A stretch of DNA of 36,860 nt from Myxococcaceae bacterium (GCA_020247085.1 JADCJJ010000187.1:1-36860), one strand, 5' to 3'. Shown: positions 24,874 to 33,594, numbered from the stretch's first letter. Program-made: numbers and translations. Notes: a model not told the origin generated them from the sequence alone.

Positions 24874-27072
24874 GTGGTGCTCCGTCGCTCCTGTCTGCTG
24901 TTGTTGCTCATCGGCGCCCCGGCCGCGGCCGACGTGATGAAGGACTTTCCGCCGCCCTCGCCTCGCCCGCGGGCGACGGTGACGCGGGCCGACGGGGCGC
25001 TCCGGCTCGACGGCCGCCTCGACGAGCCGGCGTGGGCCTCGGCGCTGCCGCTGTCGGCCTTCCGCCAGGTCGACCCGGACCAACTCGAGCCCGCGCGGCA
25101 CGCGACGACGGTGCGGGTGCTGGCGACCGATGACGGGCTGTGGGTGGGCGCGCGGTGCGACGACGAGGCGGGCTCCCGCGGCATTCAGCAGACCGACCTG
25201 CGCCGCGACTTCAACCTCTTCCGTGGCTTCGACTGGTTTGGCGTGGTGCTCGACCCGCTCGGCGACGGCCGCAACGCCTTCGGCTTCTTCGTCACGCCCT
25301 GGGGCAGCCAGCACGACGTGCAGGTCATCGACGACGAAATCGTCGAGACGCAGTGGGACACCGTCTGGCGCGTCGCCGTGACGCGCGACGAGGCCGGCTT
25401 CACCGTCGAGCTCGAGCTGCCGTGGAAGAGCCTGCGCACCGAGCCCGACCGCCTCGTGTGGGGCTTCAACGCCGTGCGGGCCGTGCGACGGACGATGGAG
25501 CGCTCCGCCTGGAGCCCCTACCCGCGCACCTTCAGCCCCTTCCGCATGCCGTATGCCGGAGAGCTTGCCTTCACCGAGGCCCCCACCACGCGCACGCGCC
25601 TCAACCTGCAGGTCCGCCCCTACGCCATCGTGCGGGCCGATGGCGACGGCGTGTCGGCGCCCACGCTGCGCCCCAACGCCGGCGGCGAGGTGACGTGGGC
25701 GCCCACGCCGAACACCGTCGTCGACCTCACCGGCAACACCGACTTCGCCGAGGTGGACGTCGACCGGCGCGTGGTCAACCTCTCGCGCTTCAACGTGCTC
25801 TTCCCGGAGCGGCGGCAGTTCTTCCTCGAAAACGCCGGCCTCTTCACCATGGGCCAGGGCCTGGTGCAGCCCTTCTTCAGCCGGGCCATCGGGCTGTCGA
25901 ACGGCCAGCCCCAGCCGCTGTCGGGCGGGGCGCGCCTGGTGTACCGCTCGGCCGAGCGCAGCGCCGGCGGCATGGTGGTGCACACGCTGCCGACGGACGC
26001 GCAGCGCTCGAGCGTCTTCGGCGTCGCCAGGTACTCGCACCACCTGCTCGGAGAGTCTCGCGCCGGCGGCATGGTGGTGCTGCGCCACGACTTCGAGGCG
26101 CCGGGGCTCGCGAGCGCGACGAACGTCGTGCCCGTCGTCGACGCCCTGGTGCGGAAGGGGCCGCTGTCGCTGACGGCGATGCTGAGCGGCAGCGTCGACC
26201 AGGTGCACGACGGCACGCCCTCGCGGCTGGGGCTGGCCGGCGCCGTCGAGGGCAGCCTGCAGGGAAACTGGGGCGACCTGACGCTGCGGGTGGCCGGGTT
26301 GACGCCGGGCTACCGGGCGCGCTCTGGCTTCGTCTCGCGCACCGAGGCGCTGCAAGCGTCGGCGAACTGGTACCTCGACTACCGGCCAGCCTGGCTGCCG
26401 AAGTGGGTGCGCACGCTGCAGCAGTTCCTCGACGCGCAGGTGCTGTGGAGCACGAAGGACGGCTCGTTTCAGGAGGCCAACGCGTACTTCGAGGCCTTCT
26501 GGGTGACGCTCGCCGGCGGGGACCGCGGCTGGGTCTATGGCCAGCGCACCTGGCAGTTCCTCGACCGCGAGTTCGCGCCCGTGCCCGGCGTCTCGTTTCC
26601 GCAGGGCAGCTACGTCTTCGACCGCGTCGGCGTCGCGGCGTACAGCGAGCAGAGCCGCCTCTTCTCGGTCGGTGGCAACGTCGGCGTCGGGCGCTACTAC
26701 CTGGCGGACTTCGTGCGCGCCCAGGGCCAGGTGGGCTTCTCGCCGGTGCCGCACGTCGGGCTGTTCCTCAACTACGAGCTGAACCGCTTCGAGGGTGAGG
26801 GCGTGCAGTGGGCCTCTCGCGTGGCGGTGACGCACCTCGTGCAGCTCGAGGCTCGCCTGGCGCTGACGCCGCGGCTCCAGCTCATCGGCAGCTACCAGCG
26901 CGACACCGCGGGCAACGTCGGGCTGCTCAACGCCCGGCTCGCCTGGGAGTTTCTCCCGCTGTCCTTCGTCTACGTCGTCTTCACCGACACCCGCGGCGCC
27001 TTCCAGGCCGGTCCGGGCCAGGTGCCGGAGCAGCGCCTCGTCGTCAAGGCGACGTACACCTGGCGGCCTTGA
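24874..27072 (+). CDS. CBM9-like/DUF5916 outer-membrane beta-barrel protein
   Basis: A 732-residue exported protein if started at GTG 24874 (or 24877), which places the signal peptide SCLLLLLIGAPAAAD at the N terminus. Residues about 30-220 resemble the carbohydrate-binding family 9/DOMON fold (LRLDGRLDEPAWASALPLSA, TVRVLATDDGLWVGARCDDE, TVELELPWKSL). The rest fits DUF5916: a hallmark FPERRQFFLENAGLF segment, then repeated amphipathic strands of a large barrel ending LVVKATYTWRP. Such proteins are frequent in myxobacteria and Bacteroidetes and are thought to sit in the outer membrane; substrate and role are unknown. GGAGGCGG at 24851-24858 could serve as a distant ribosome site. It converges on the cytochrome series, with a 100-base gap. 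Confidence 0.9.
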   Translation: MVLRRSCLLLLLIGAPAAADVMKDFPPPSPRPRATVTRADGALRLDGRLDEPAWASALPLSAFRQVDPDQLEPARHATTVRVLATDDGLWVGARCDDEAGSRGIQQTDLRRDFNLFRGFDWFGVVLDPLGDGRNAFGFFVTPWGSQHDVQVIDDEIVETQWDTVWRVAVTRDEAGFTVELELPWKSLRTEPDRLVWGFNAVRAVRRTMERSAWSPYPRTFSPFRMPYAGELAFTEAPTTRTRLNLQVRPYAIVRADGDGVSAPTLRPNAGGEVTWAPTPNTVVDLTGNTDFAEVDVDRRVVNLSRFNVLFPERRQFFLENAGLFTMGQGLVQPFFSRAIGLSNGQPQPLSGGARLVYRSAERSAGGMVVHTLPTDAQRSSVFGVARYSHHLLGESRAGGMVVLRHDFEAPGLASATNVVPVVDALVRKGPLSLTAMLSGSVDQVHDGTPSRLGLAGAVEGSLQGNWGDLTLRVAGLTPGYRARSGFVSRTEALQASANWYLDYRPAWLPKWVRTLQQFLDAQVLWSTKDGSFQEANAYFEAFWVTLAGGDRGWVYGQRTWQFLDREFAPVPGVSFPQGSYVFDRVGVAAYSEQSRLFSVGGNVGVGRYYLADFVRAQGQVGFSPVPHVGLFLNYELNRFEGEGVQWASRVAVTHLVQLEARLALTPRLQLIGSYQRDTAGNVGLLNARLAWEFLPLSFVYVVFTDTRGAFQAGPGQVPEQRLVVKATYTWRP

Positions 27073-27172
27073 GGCGCGCCGCGAGTCCCAGTGGGGCCCG
27101 GGGGCCGGCGCAGACGAGGGCCGCCGTGGGCGCCGCGGCCCCGGCGAAAGGGGGCGTGGCTGACGGGCCTCG

Positions 27173-28765
27173 TCAGGGAAGCCGTGGGGCGTCTTTCGCG
27201 CGCAGGCGCTGCTGCGTCCCGGGTGAGGCGTCGGTGAACAGGTGGCAGCCCACGCACTGCGCCGGCGGCGTCGGGTGGCGCTTCGGGTCGAGGCGCTGGT
27301 GGCAGGCGCGGCAGGTGGTGGGCGTCGCGCCCGGCTCCGGGGTGTGCGGCGCGTGACACGCCTCGCAGCGCTGGTGCCCCGCCTCGCGGTGCAGCGCCGG
27401 CAGCGCCGCGGGCGCGTGGCACGCCGTGCACGCCTTCACCACGGCGCCCGAGTGGCTCTCGTGGCAGCTCCCACAGGCCGGGTGCCCCGGCTGAGGCGGG
27501 GCGCGGTCGGCGTGGCAGTCGAGGCAGGCCCGCGGCGGCGCCCCCGGAGCGCCGTGCGGCAGCGAGGCGTGGCAGCCGGCACAGGCGAGATGGCCCTGCT
27601 GCCGCGCGCCGGGCTTCACCGTCACCTGCGCCACCTCGTCGAAGCGGGCCTGGTGGCAGCCGCGGCACTCGGCGTCGTCGCGGGGCCGCCCCTCGTGCGG
27701 GGCGTGGCAGTCGTCGCACGTCATGCGGGCGCCGTGCACCACCGCGGCGGTGAAGGGGGCCGCGTCGTGGCAGCTGACGCAGGGCTTCGCGAGCTGGTCG
27801 CCGGCCTCGTGCGGCGCGTGACAGCCGGTGCACCGCGGCCCCTCGGCCGCCGGGGGGTGGGTGACGGCCTCGTCGCGGTGGCAGCCCTCGGTGCAGCCGA
27901 CGGGCGCGGCGGCCGGCGCGTGCGGGCGGTGGCAGTCGGTGCAGGCGTCGTGCACCCACCCGGCGACGACGGGCGTGACCGGATGACAGGCGGCGCAGGG
28001 CTTCACCGCGCCCCGCTCGAAGCGGTGCGCCTCGTGGCACGCGCCACAGCCGGCGTGGGCCTTCGGAGAGAGGGCCTGGGGTGAGACGCGCGCGGTGGCC
28101 GGCAGGGTGGGCTTCGCGTGGCACGACAGGCACCGGCCGCTGGCCGCCGCCGCCGGGGTGTGGTGCGGGTGGCACGCCATGCACGTCTCGGCCAGCGTCG
28201 GCCCCTTCGCGCCGTGCCGCAGGGTGACGTCGTGGCAGGTGGCGCAGTCGGCGGCCCGGGTGAAGGGCGCCTCGTGCGGCCGGTGGCACGCCTCGCAGTC
28301 CGCGCGGTGCACGGTGATGGCGGCGTGCGCGGCCTGCGGCTGCTGGTGGCACGCCATGCACGTCCACCGCTCGAAGCGGGCGGGCAGCGCCTTCGCCACG
28401 AAGGGGTGGCAGGTGAGGCAGCCCGGCGTCGAGGCGCCCGCGTCGAAGGGGTGGTGCTGGCGCTGCTGCGGCTGGTGGCAGCCGGCGCACACCGCCTCGG
28501 TCGGCGCCGCGAAGCCCGCGTCGGTGAGGGCGTGGCAGTCGCGGCAGCGGACCTGGGCGCTGCCGGAGTCGACGAGGCCGCCGTCGCCGCGCACGAGGCC
28601 GGTGGCGAGGTGGCGCTGGTGGCCCGGCGCCGGCCGCGCGAGGTGGTAGCTGCCGGGCACCATCTCGAGGGGGGGCGGCTCGGCCGTGGGCCGCGGGCGC
28701 GCCTCGCAGGCCCACAGCCCGAGGGCCACGACGACGGCGAGGGCCACTCGGGGCGCGGGCGTCAC
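27173..28765 (-). CDS. 23-heme c-type cytochrome lipoprotein
   Basis: A 530-residue protein with 22 CXXCH motifs and one CX3CH (CTEGCH), about one heme per 23 residues. The GTG start at 28765 overlaps the stop of the upstream gene (GTGA) and gives a lipoprotein signal, VALAVVVALGLWAC, with lipidated Cys20. The motifs follow one another as CXXCH-x-x-H pairs (for example CEACHRPHEAPF and CDDCHAPHEGRP), typical of doubled-CXXCH cytochromes in which extra His residues provide the distal ligand. Heme attachment implies export through Sec and cytochrome c maturation. A protein this dense would be essentially a wire of stacked hemes, tethered to the periplasmic or outer face of the outer membrane. 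It is the last gene of the minus-strand series. Confidence 0.93.
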   Translation of the reverse strand: MTPAPRVALAVVVALGLWACEARPRPTAEPPPLEMVPGSYHLARPAPGHQRHLATGLVRGDGGLVDSGSAQVRCRDCHALTDAGFAAPTEAVCAGCHQPQQRQHHPFDAGASTPGCLTCHPFVAKALPARFERWTCMACHQQPQAAHAAITVHRADCEACHRPHEAPFTRAADCATCHDVTLRHGAKGPTLAETCMACHPHHTPAAAASGRCLSCHAKPTLPATARVSPQALSPKAHAGCGACHEAHRFERGAVKPCAACHPVTPVVAGWVHDACTDCHRPHAPAAAPVGCTEGCHRDEAVTHPPAAEGPRCTGCHAPHEAGDQLAKPCVSCHDAAPFTAAVVHGARMTCDDCHAPHEGRPRDDAECRGCHQARFDEVAQVTVKPGARQQGHLACAGCHASLPHGAPGAPPRACLDCHADRAPPQPGHPACGSCHESHSGAVVKACTACHAPAALPALHREAGHQRCEACHAPHTPEPGATPTTCRACHQRLDPKRHPTPPAQCVGCHLFTDASPGTQQRLRAKDAPRLP

Positions 28766-28986
28766 GGGCGGCGCGAGGCGACGTCGGCGGCGATGGAGAG
28801 CCCGAACAGCAGACACGCGACGACGCCGAGGCCCTGCGCGACGGACATGGCGGCCACGACGGGCAGCGGCGTGGCGAAGACGACGCCCAGCGCCATCAGC
28901 GTCAGCGCGCAGAGGCCCAGCACGCACGCCGCGCGCAGCGCCTTCGAGGCGGGCCACCGCGCCAGCAGCCGCACGAGGGCCCTCAT
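28762..28986 (-). CDS. Small two-helix membrane protein
   Basis: A 74-residue protein with a basic N terminus (MRALVRLLARWPASKALR) and two predicted transmembrane helices, about residues 20-38 (ACVLGLCALTLMALGVVFA) and 46-67 (AMSVAQGLGVVACLLFGLSI). Its ATG overlaps the stop of the membrane cytochrome gene (ATGA, 28983-28986) and its stop overlaps the start of the 23-heme gene (GTGA, 28762-28765). It is thus embedded in a tightly coupled operon. It has no heme motif. It may be an inner-membrane partner of the four-heme cytochrome; no family was recognised. Confidence 0.8.
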   Translation of the reverse strand: MRALVRLLARWPASKALRAACVLGLCALTLMALGVVFATPLPVVAAMSVAQGLGVVACLLFGLSIAADVASRRP

Positions 28987-29624
28987 CGCCGCCTCCGCCC
29001 GGCCAGCTCCTCGGCCGTCTTGCTGAAGGGGTGCGCCACGCCGTGACAGCCGGCCGACGCGCACGAGACGCGGTTCTGCTCGAGCTCGTCGGTGAGGGCG
29101 ACGTGCTCCTTCACGTTCGAGAAGGACGCCAGCGTGCCCGAGTGGCACTGCCGGCAGTTGGCGTTGGGGTACGGCTTCGCGGTGCGCACCTCGGCGTGGA
29201 AGCGCTCGAGCGACCAGCCCGAGTACCCGCCGAGGTAGTAGTTCCACACGTGCGCCATGCCCGTCAGCTTCGTCAGCGGGTACCCGAAGAGGCCGTAGTC
29301 GGCGTGGCAGGTGTAGCAGGCCGTCGGGCCCGTGAAGGGGCTGCGGGCGTGCCGCGCCGCCAGGCCCTGGCTCGTCGGGTCTTCGAGGTCGCGCAGGTGC
29401 GTCGTCATCACGTGGCACGAGCCGCAGAAGTCCCGCTCGGTGGTGCGGTGCAGGCCGAAGGCCGTGCTGGACACCGCCGTGATGAAGGGAAGCACCGCCA
29501 GCCCCAGCAGCAGCCGCAGCCGCACGGTGGCCGTCAGCGCCGGCCGCGCCACGAGGTGGTGGAGCAGGATGAGGGCCGCCGCCGCCGCGCTGACGAGGGT
29601 GAGGGCTCCGAAGGGCGTCGTCAC
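28983..29624 (-). CDS. NapC/NirT-like membrane-anchored multiheme cytochrome c
   Basis: A 213-residue protein from GTG 29624. Two N-terminal hydrophobic helices (LVSAAAAALILLHHLVA and LRLLLGLAVLPFITAVS) are followed by heme sites CGSCHVM at 67-73, CYTCH, CRQCH and CASAGCH (a CX4CH). The CXXCH-x-M at the first heme is typical of NapC/NirT/NrfH quinol dehydrogenases, which usually have one membrane helix; this one has two. Proteins of this kind take electrons from menaquinol and pass them to periplasmic cytochromes, as CymA does in Shewanella. In this cluster it is the natural entry point from the inner membrane. It is coupled to the 74-residue membrane protein by a 4-nt overlap. Confidence 0.88.
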   Translation of the reverse strand: MTTPFGALTLVSAAAAALILLHHLVARPALTATVRLRLLLGLAVLPFITAVSSTAFGLHRTTERDFCGSCHVMTTHLRDLEDPTSQGLAARHARSPFTGPTACYTCHADYGLFGYPLTKLTGMAHVWNYYLGGYSGWSLERFHAEVRTAKPYPNANCRQCHSGTLASFSNVKEHVALTDELEQNRVSCASAGCHGVAHPFSKTAEELAGRRRR

Positions 29625-29804
29625 GGCTGGGGGGCTCCGTCTCGGCGGGCCAGGGTCGCCGCGCGGGCTCGGCGGCGTCGCGGCGCAGATGGGGCACCGT
29701 GCCCTGCCGGGGTGCGGGCGTCACCGGCGGGCCCGGGGGCGCCTCGGCGACGGCTCAGGCCTCTGACTCCCGGTGCGCGCTGCACTCGCCGTCCCGGAGC
29801 GCTG

Positions 29805-32000
29805 TCACGGCGCCAGCGCGTGCACCGTGTCGACGCACGCCGACTTCCCGGCCGCGTGGCACACCGCGCACGACTCGAGGCCGCCCATCGTGGTGTTGAG
29901 AATCGTGTGGGCCTGCGCCGCCACCGACGTGTGGCAGCCGGTGCACGCCGCGCTGGTGGGCGGCTCGAACACCGGCGTCGCCGCCACCGCGCCGGGCAGG
30001 CAGGCGAGGCCGCCGTCGGCCGGTACGCTCGGGCCGCCGTCGGCCAGCGACAGGGCGCAGCTGCGCAGCTCGCTGCGAGACGGCAGCACGGTGGCCGGGA
30101 GCGGCAGGGTGTACGCCGTGGCCGTGTGGCACTTCTGGCAGTCGTTGAGGGGCGCCGGGTACCGCGCCGCCGCGTGCGTCGCGTGGATGAGGTCCTTGAA
30201 GTTGCCCGCGCCCGCCGTGACGACGCCGCCGTCGATGGGCACCACCAGGCCGCGGCTGCGCACCAGGTTGGAGTTGTGACACGAGACGCAGTTCTCGACG
30301 CTCTTGCGGCTGCCGCCGTGCTCCTGCAGGTCCTGGTGGCACGCCTCGCACTGGCGCTGGGTGACGTCCTTTCGCCGGCTCACCGGGGCGGCGTCGGTGA
30401 CGGCGAAGGCGCGCACCGGGTCGTCGGCGCACCAGCGCATGCCCGCGTCCGTCGTGGCGCACAGCTCGATGCCCACCTGGAAGCTCCCCGTGTCTCCCGC
30501 CAGCAGCTCCGTCGCCGCGCGGTAGGTGAAGACGCCGGCGTCGACGCGCTCGAGGCAGGCGCCGCCGTCGGTGACGACGGCGCAGTCCGGGGCGTTCTCG
30601 GCCGTCTCCGAGACGAAGCGGGCCACCTCGACGGTGGGGCCGGCGAAGGTGAAGCGCAGGCGGGACAGCCGCTGCGCGAGGAGGTCGCGCGGCTGGCCGT
30701 TCACCTGGGTGAGGAACGTCACCCGCGGGCGGGTGCCGGGCGGCGTGGCCGCCATGGGGAAGATGGTGCCCATGACGTTCAGCCGGTTCGGGTCGCGCGA
30801 CGGGGCGCGGTGCTTGAGGGTCGTTGGCGAGATGGAGTTGTCGGCGTGGCAGACGATGCACTCGGTGTCGGCGCGCGGCCCGCCCGGGTGCACGCGGTAC
30901 CCGGCCGGCGCCGTGCTGGCGGCGAACCAGATGCGGTCGTGACAGCCCGAGCAGTTCTCCCGGGTGGGGTTCGTCTTCCACCGGTCGCTCGCCGTGTGGC
31001 AGGCCTCGCACTCGTTGAGGTTCCCCGGGTAGGCGACGGTGCTGTAGTCGTGCGCCACGTTGCCGAAGCCGACGAAGCGGTACGGTACCCCGCCGTCGAC
31101 GCTCTGCAGCCGGGGCCCTGCGTGCAGGTTGTGCACCATCGCCTTGAAGTCGAACGAGGTGCCGGTGTCCGGGTCGATGTCGGCGGTGTTCGTGTGGCAC
31201 ATGATGCACAGCGGCACCTCGCGCCGGGCCCCGCCGTGCGCCTCGAGCCGCGTGTGGCAGGCGTTGCAGGCCTGGTCGGTGACGAGGGCCCGCGTCGCCG
31301 TCACCGGCTGGCCGTCGGGGCGGAAGTGGAACACCGCGTTGTCGACCGCGCGCACGCCCTGTGAGGTGCGCGTGGCGTAGAGCCCGACCGAGTGCGTCTT
31401 GCCGGCGTTCGCGCCCACGTCGACGACGGCGCCGAAGCGGTAGCGGTACAGGCCGGCCCCGGCCGGTGACAGCTCGGTCCACGTGCCGTTGGTGTCGGCG
31501 GCGTTCTGCTGGAAGGTGCCGCCGTCGAAGAGCACGGCGCGGCGGGTGTAGCTGACGTACTGGAGCGGCAGGCCGTCGCTCGCGCGCTGCTCGAGCAGGC
31601 CGAGCACCAGCGAGACGCTGACGGCGCCCTCGGTGAGGGAGCCCGTTCGGTCGAGCGGCCGTCCCCCCTCGTCGGTGAGCCGCAGGTCGACGGTCGCGCC
31701 GCCGTCGGCGACCCCCGCGTCGAGCACCGTGACGACGAGCCCCGTGCCGGTGAAGCGGAAGTCGCGCCCGTTGGTGCCGGCGTCTCCGGCCGGGCCCTGG
31801 GGCCCCTGGGGGCCCGCCGGGCCATTCATGCCAGCGGTGCCTGGAGCGCCGTTCATGCCGTCGCTCCCGGAGGGCCCTGGCGCGCCGACGGGGCCCCGCT
31901 CGCCGGCAGGCCCCTGGGCGCCGTTCATTCCAGCGGGGCCCGTGCAGGCCGTCGCCGCCGCGATGGCGCCGGCGGCCGTGAGGATTCGCAGACAGCTCAT
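29805..32000 (-). CDS. OmcA/MtrC-type decaheme cytochrome lipoprotein with collagen-like stalk
   Basis: A 731-residue protein with ten CXXCH sites (CNACH, CIMCH, CEACH, CSGCH, CIVCH, CEACH, CVSCH, CQKCH, CTGCH, CAVCH), the number typical of OmcA/MtrC cytochromes. ATG 32000 is preceded by GAGGGGAG with good spacing and gives a lipoprotein signal ending ATAC (Cys19). From residue 21 to 80 there are 20 uninterrupted Gly-X-Y triplets (for example GPAGMNGAQGPAGERGPV), a collagen-like rod between the lipid anchor and the first beta domain. Five hemes precede and five follow a central beta domain, as in the split pentaheme design of the family. It should sit at the cell surface as a terminal reductase for minerals or other extracellular acceptors. 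Confidence 0.93.
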   Translation of the reverse strand: MSCLRILTAAGAIAAATACTGPAGMNGAQGPAGERGPVGAPGPSGSDGMNGAPGTAGMNGPAGPQGPQGPAGDAGTNGRDFRFTGTGLVVTVLDAGVADGGATVDLRLTDEGGRPLDRTGSLTEGAVSVSLVLGLLEQRASDGLPLQYVSYTRRAVLFDGGTFQQNAADTNGTWTELSPAGAGLYRYRFGAVVDVGANAGKTHSVGLYATRTSQGVRAVDNAVFHFRPDGQPVTATRALVTDQACNACHTRLEAHGGARREVPLCIMCHTNTADIDPDTGTSFDFKAMVHNLHAGPRLQSVDGGVPYRFVGFGNVAHDYSTVAYPGNLNECEACHTASDRWKTNPTRENCSGCHDRIWFAASTAPAGYRVHPGGPRADTECIVCHADNSISPTTLKHRAPSRDPNRLNVMGTIFPMAATPPGTRPRVTFLTQVNGQPRDLLAQRLSRLRFTFAGPTVEVARFVSETAENAPDCAVVTDGGACLERVDAGVFTYRAATELLAGDTGSFQVGIELCATTDAGMRWCADDPVRAFAVTDAAPVSRRKDVTQRQCEACHQDLQEHGGSRKSVENCVSCHNSNLVRSRGLVVPIDGGVVTAGAGNFKDLIHATHAAARYPAPLNDCQKCHTATAYTLPLPATVLPSRSELRSCALSLADGGPSVPADGGLACLPGAVAATPVFEPPTSAACTGCHTSVAAQAHTILNTTMGGLESCAVCHAAGKSACVDTVHALAP

Positions 32001-32034
32001 GGTGATGGACTCCCCTCGATGCGGGTCGATCACT

Positions 32035-32050
32035 TGCGTGCCCCGTACCA
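32035..32050 (-). promoter_or_regulatory. Possible sigma-54 promoter for the decaheme gene
   Basis: Read on the minus strand, TGGTACGGGGCACGCA has the -24 box TGGTACG and -12 box ACGCA with the required GG-N10-GC spacing. Transcription would start near 32024, about 24 bases before the ATG and upstream of the ribosome site GAGGGGAG, which is a good geometry. The TT of the -12 box is missing, and GG-N10-GC occurs by chance in very G+C-rich DNA, so the call is tentative. Confidence 0.35.
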
Positions 32051-32211
32051 GCCGCGTCAGAGGGGAGGGCCCCGGTGGGGGCGCAGGGCTTGCGCGTCGC
32101 CGCGGGTGGGCCGCAGGCTTCGCGTCGTCGGTCGGCGCGTACGGGGTGGGCGCCCGCGGGAGGCCTCCCACGATTCTTGAATGGGCGTGGGGCGACGTGC
32201 CCCGCCGCGCC

Positions 32212-33594
32212 ATGCCCCCGTCCCTGCTGCGTCACGCTTCGCGGTGGGCAGCGGTCGCGGCGTGCGGCGTCGTGAGCGGCCGGGCGGTGGCGCAGCAGGC
32301 GAGTTGGGTCGACGCCCGCGCGACGATGACGGCGCAGGTGTTTCAGCAGGCGCTGCTGCCGGGCCCCGGGGGCGTGGGGGCGCCGCTCGAGCTGGCGCTG
32401 CCGGTGATGACGACGGCCTTTCTGCGCTTCGGGGCCGTCGACCTGCCGGGTGCGCCTGACGCGCTGGGCGGAGAGCTCTCGGCGTGGGGCCGGCTCGGCC
32501 CGCGCGACGGGTGGCTCGGAGACGGCGACGTCACCACGGCCTCCGCGCAGCTGCGCACGGGGCGGTGGCGGCTCACCGTCGGGCGGCAGGTGACCCTGCC
32601 GGGGACGAGCCGCTTCGTGCGCTTCGACGGCGTGACGGCGGGCGTCCGCGTGGGGGCGGTGGACGTCGACGCGTACGCGGGCTGGGTGGCGCTGCCACGG
32701 TGGAGCCTGCCGCGCGGGGCCTGGGTGCTGGGCTTCCTTGGTGAGGCGCTCGAGGACCCGCGGCTGCGAGAGGCGCAGAACCGCGCGGGGCAGCTCACCG
32801 CGGGTGCGCGCGTCGGCCTGCGGGCGGGGCCCGTGCGCGCGCTCGTGGGGTTTCACGAGCAGCGTGACGCGGTGGGGCTGGCGGTGCGGGCGGTGAGCGC
32901 CGACGTGCAGGGGCAGCCGCTGGCCTGGCTGGCGCTCGGCGGCCATGGCTCGCTCGACCTGACGGGCCTGGCGGTGGGTGGAGGGAAGCCGGTGGGCGTG
33001 TCCGAGGCGCGCCTCTTCGCCGACGTCGTCGGGCTGGCCTTCGGCACGGCCTCGCTCGACTACTCGTTTCAGAACACGGCGCTGCTGCTGCCGCAGACGT
33101 CGGTGCTGGCGGCCTTCGGCGGCGGCGCGTGGCATGAGGTCGGCGCCGAGCTGACGGCGCAGCTCCCGGCCCGGGTGCGGGTGACGGGCCGGGGCGCGGG
33201 GCAGGTGTACGAGCGCGGGGTGCCGGGCGGGCGCGGCCTCGTGCGGGCGCGCTGGTCGCCGGGGCTCGAGGGGCGCTGGCTGGTGCAGGGCGAGCTGCAG
33301 CGCACGCAGACGGCCGAGAACGGCTTCCACCAGGTGCGCGTCGGCGCGCGGGGCCGGCTGCTGCGGCAGGTGTCGGCGGCGGTCGACGCGTCGCTGTTCC
33401 TCTACGACCGGCCCGTGCTGGGGCTGCGCGAGTCGATGACGGGGGTGGTGAGCGCCGAGTGGGCCTTCGGGCGGCAGCTGCGGCTCCTGGTGTCGACGAC
33501 GGTGCTGCGAACGCCCTACGCCGCGTTCGAGGTGCAGGGGCTGGCGCGGCTCGTCTTCGAGTGGGACCCGGCGACGGCGGGAGGCCTGCCGTGA
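32212..33594 (+). CDS. Predicted outer-membrane beta-barrel (putative porin of the cytochrome conduit)
   Basis: A 460-residue exported protein with signal peptide RHASRWAAVAACGVVSGRAVA, starting at ATG 32212. The mature part has no Cys-based motifs or hemes and consists of alternating amphipathic strands, such as TAGVRVGAVDVDAYAGWVAL and RWLVQGELQRTQTA, ending AFEVQGLARLVFEW, as in outer-membrane barrels. It lies between divergent multiheme cytochrome genes, where MtrB/PioB or ExtB-like porins are found in known conduits. It is much shorter than MtrB (about 700 residues), and I could not match it to that family, so the porin role rests on fold and context. It is 55 bases upstream of the 12-heme gene and probably co-transcribed. 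Confidence 0.8.
   Translation: MPPSLLRHASRWAAVAACGVVSGRAVAQQASWVDARATMTAQVFQQALLPGPGGVGAPLELALPVMTTAFLRFGAVDLPGAPDALGGELSAWGRLGPRDGWLGDGDVTTASAQLRTGRWRLTVGRQVTLPGTSRFVRFDGVTAGVRVGAVDVDAYAGWVALPRWSLPRGAWVLGFLGEALEDPRLREAQNRAGQLTAGARVGLRAGPVRALVGFHEQRDAVGLAVRAVSADVQGQPLAWLALGGHGSLDLTGLAVGGGKPVGVSEARLFADVVGLAFGTASLDYSFQNTALLLPQTSVLAAFGGGAWHEVGAELTAQLPARVRVTGRGAGQVYERGVPGGRGLVRARWSPGLEGRWLVQGELQRTQTAENGFHQVRVGARGRLLRQVSAAVDASLFLYDRPVLGLRESMTGVVSAEWAFGRQLRLLVSTTVLRTPYAAFEVQGLARLVFEWDPATAGGLP

Noticed and set aside
27073-27172. Rho-independent terminator between convergent genes
   Set aside because: Several G+C-rich short inverted repeats are present but none is followed by a T-run on either strand.
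29781-29796. Internal sigma-54-like site before the NapC-like gene
   Set aside because: CGGGACGGCGAGTGCA keeps GG-N10-GC but has three mismatches in conserved positions; chance matches are common in this DNA.
32212-33594. Naming the barrel mtrB
   Set aside because: Length and visible motifs do not support a specific match; only fold and context do.
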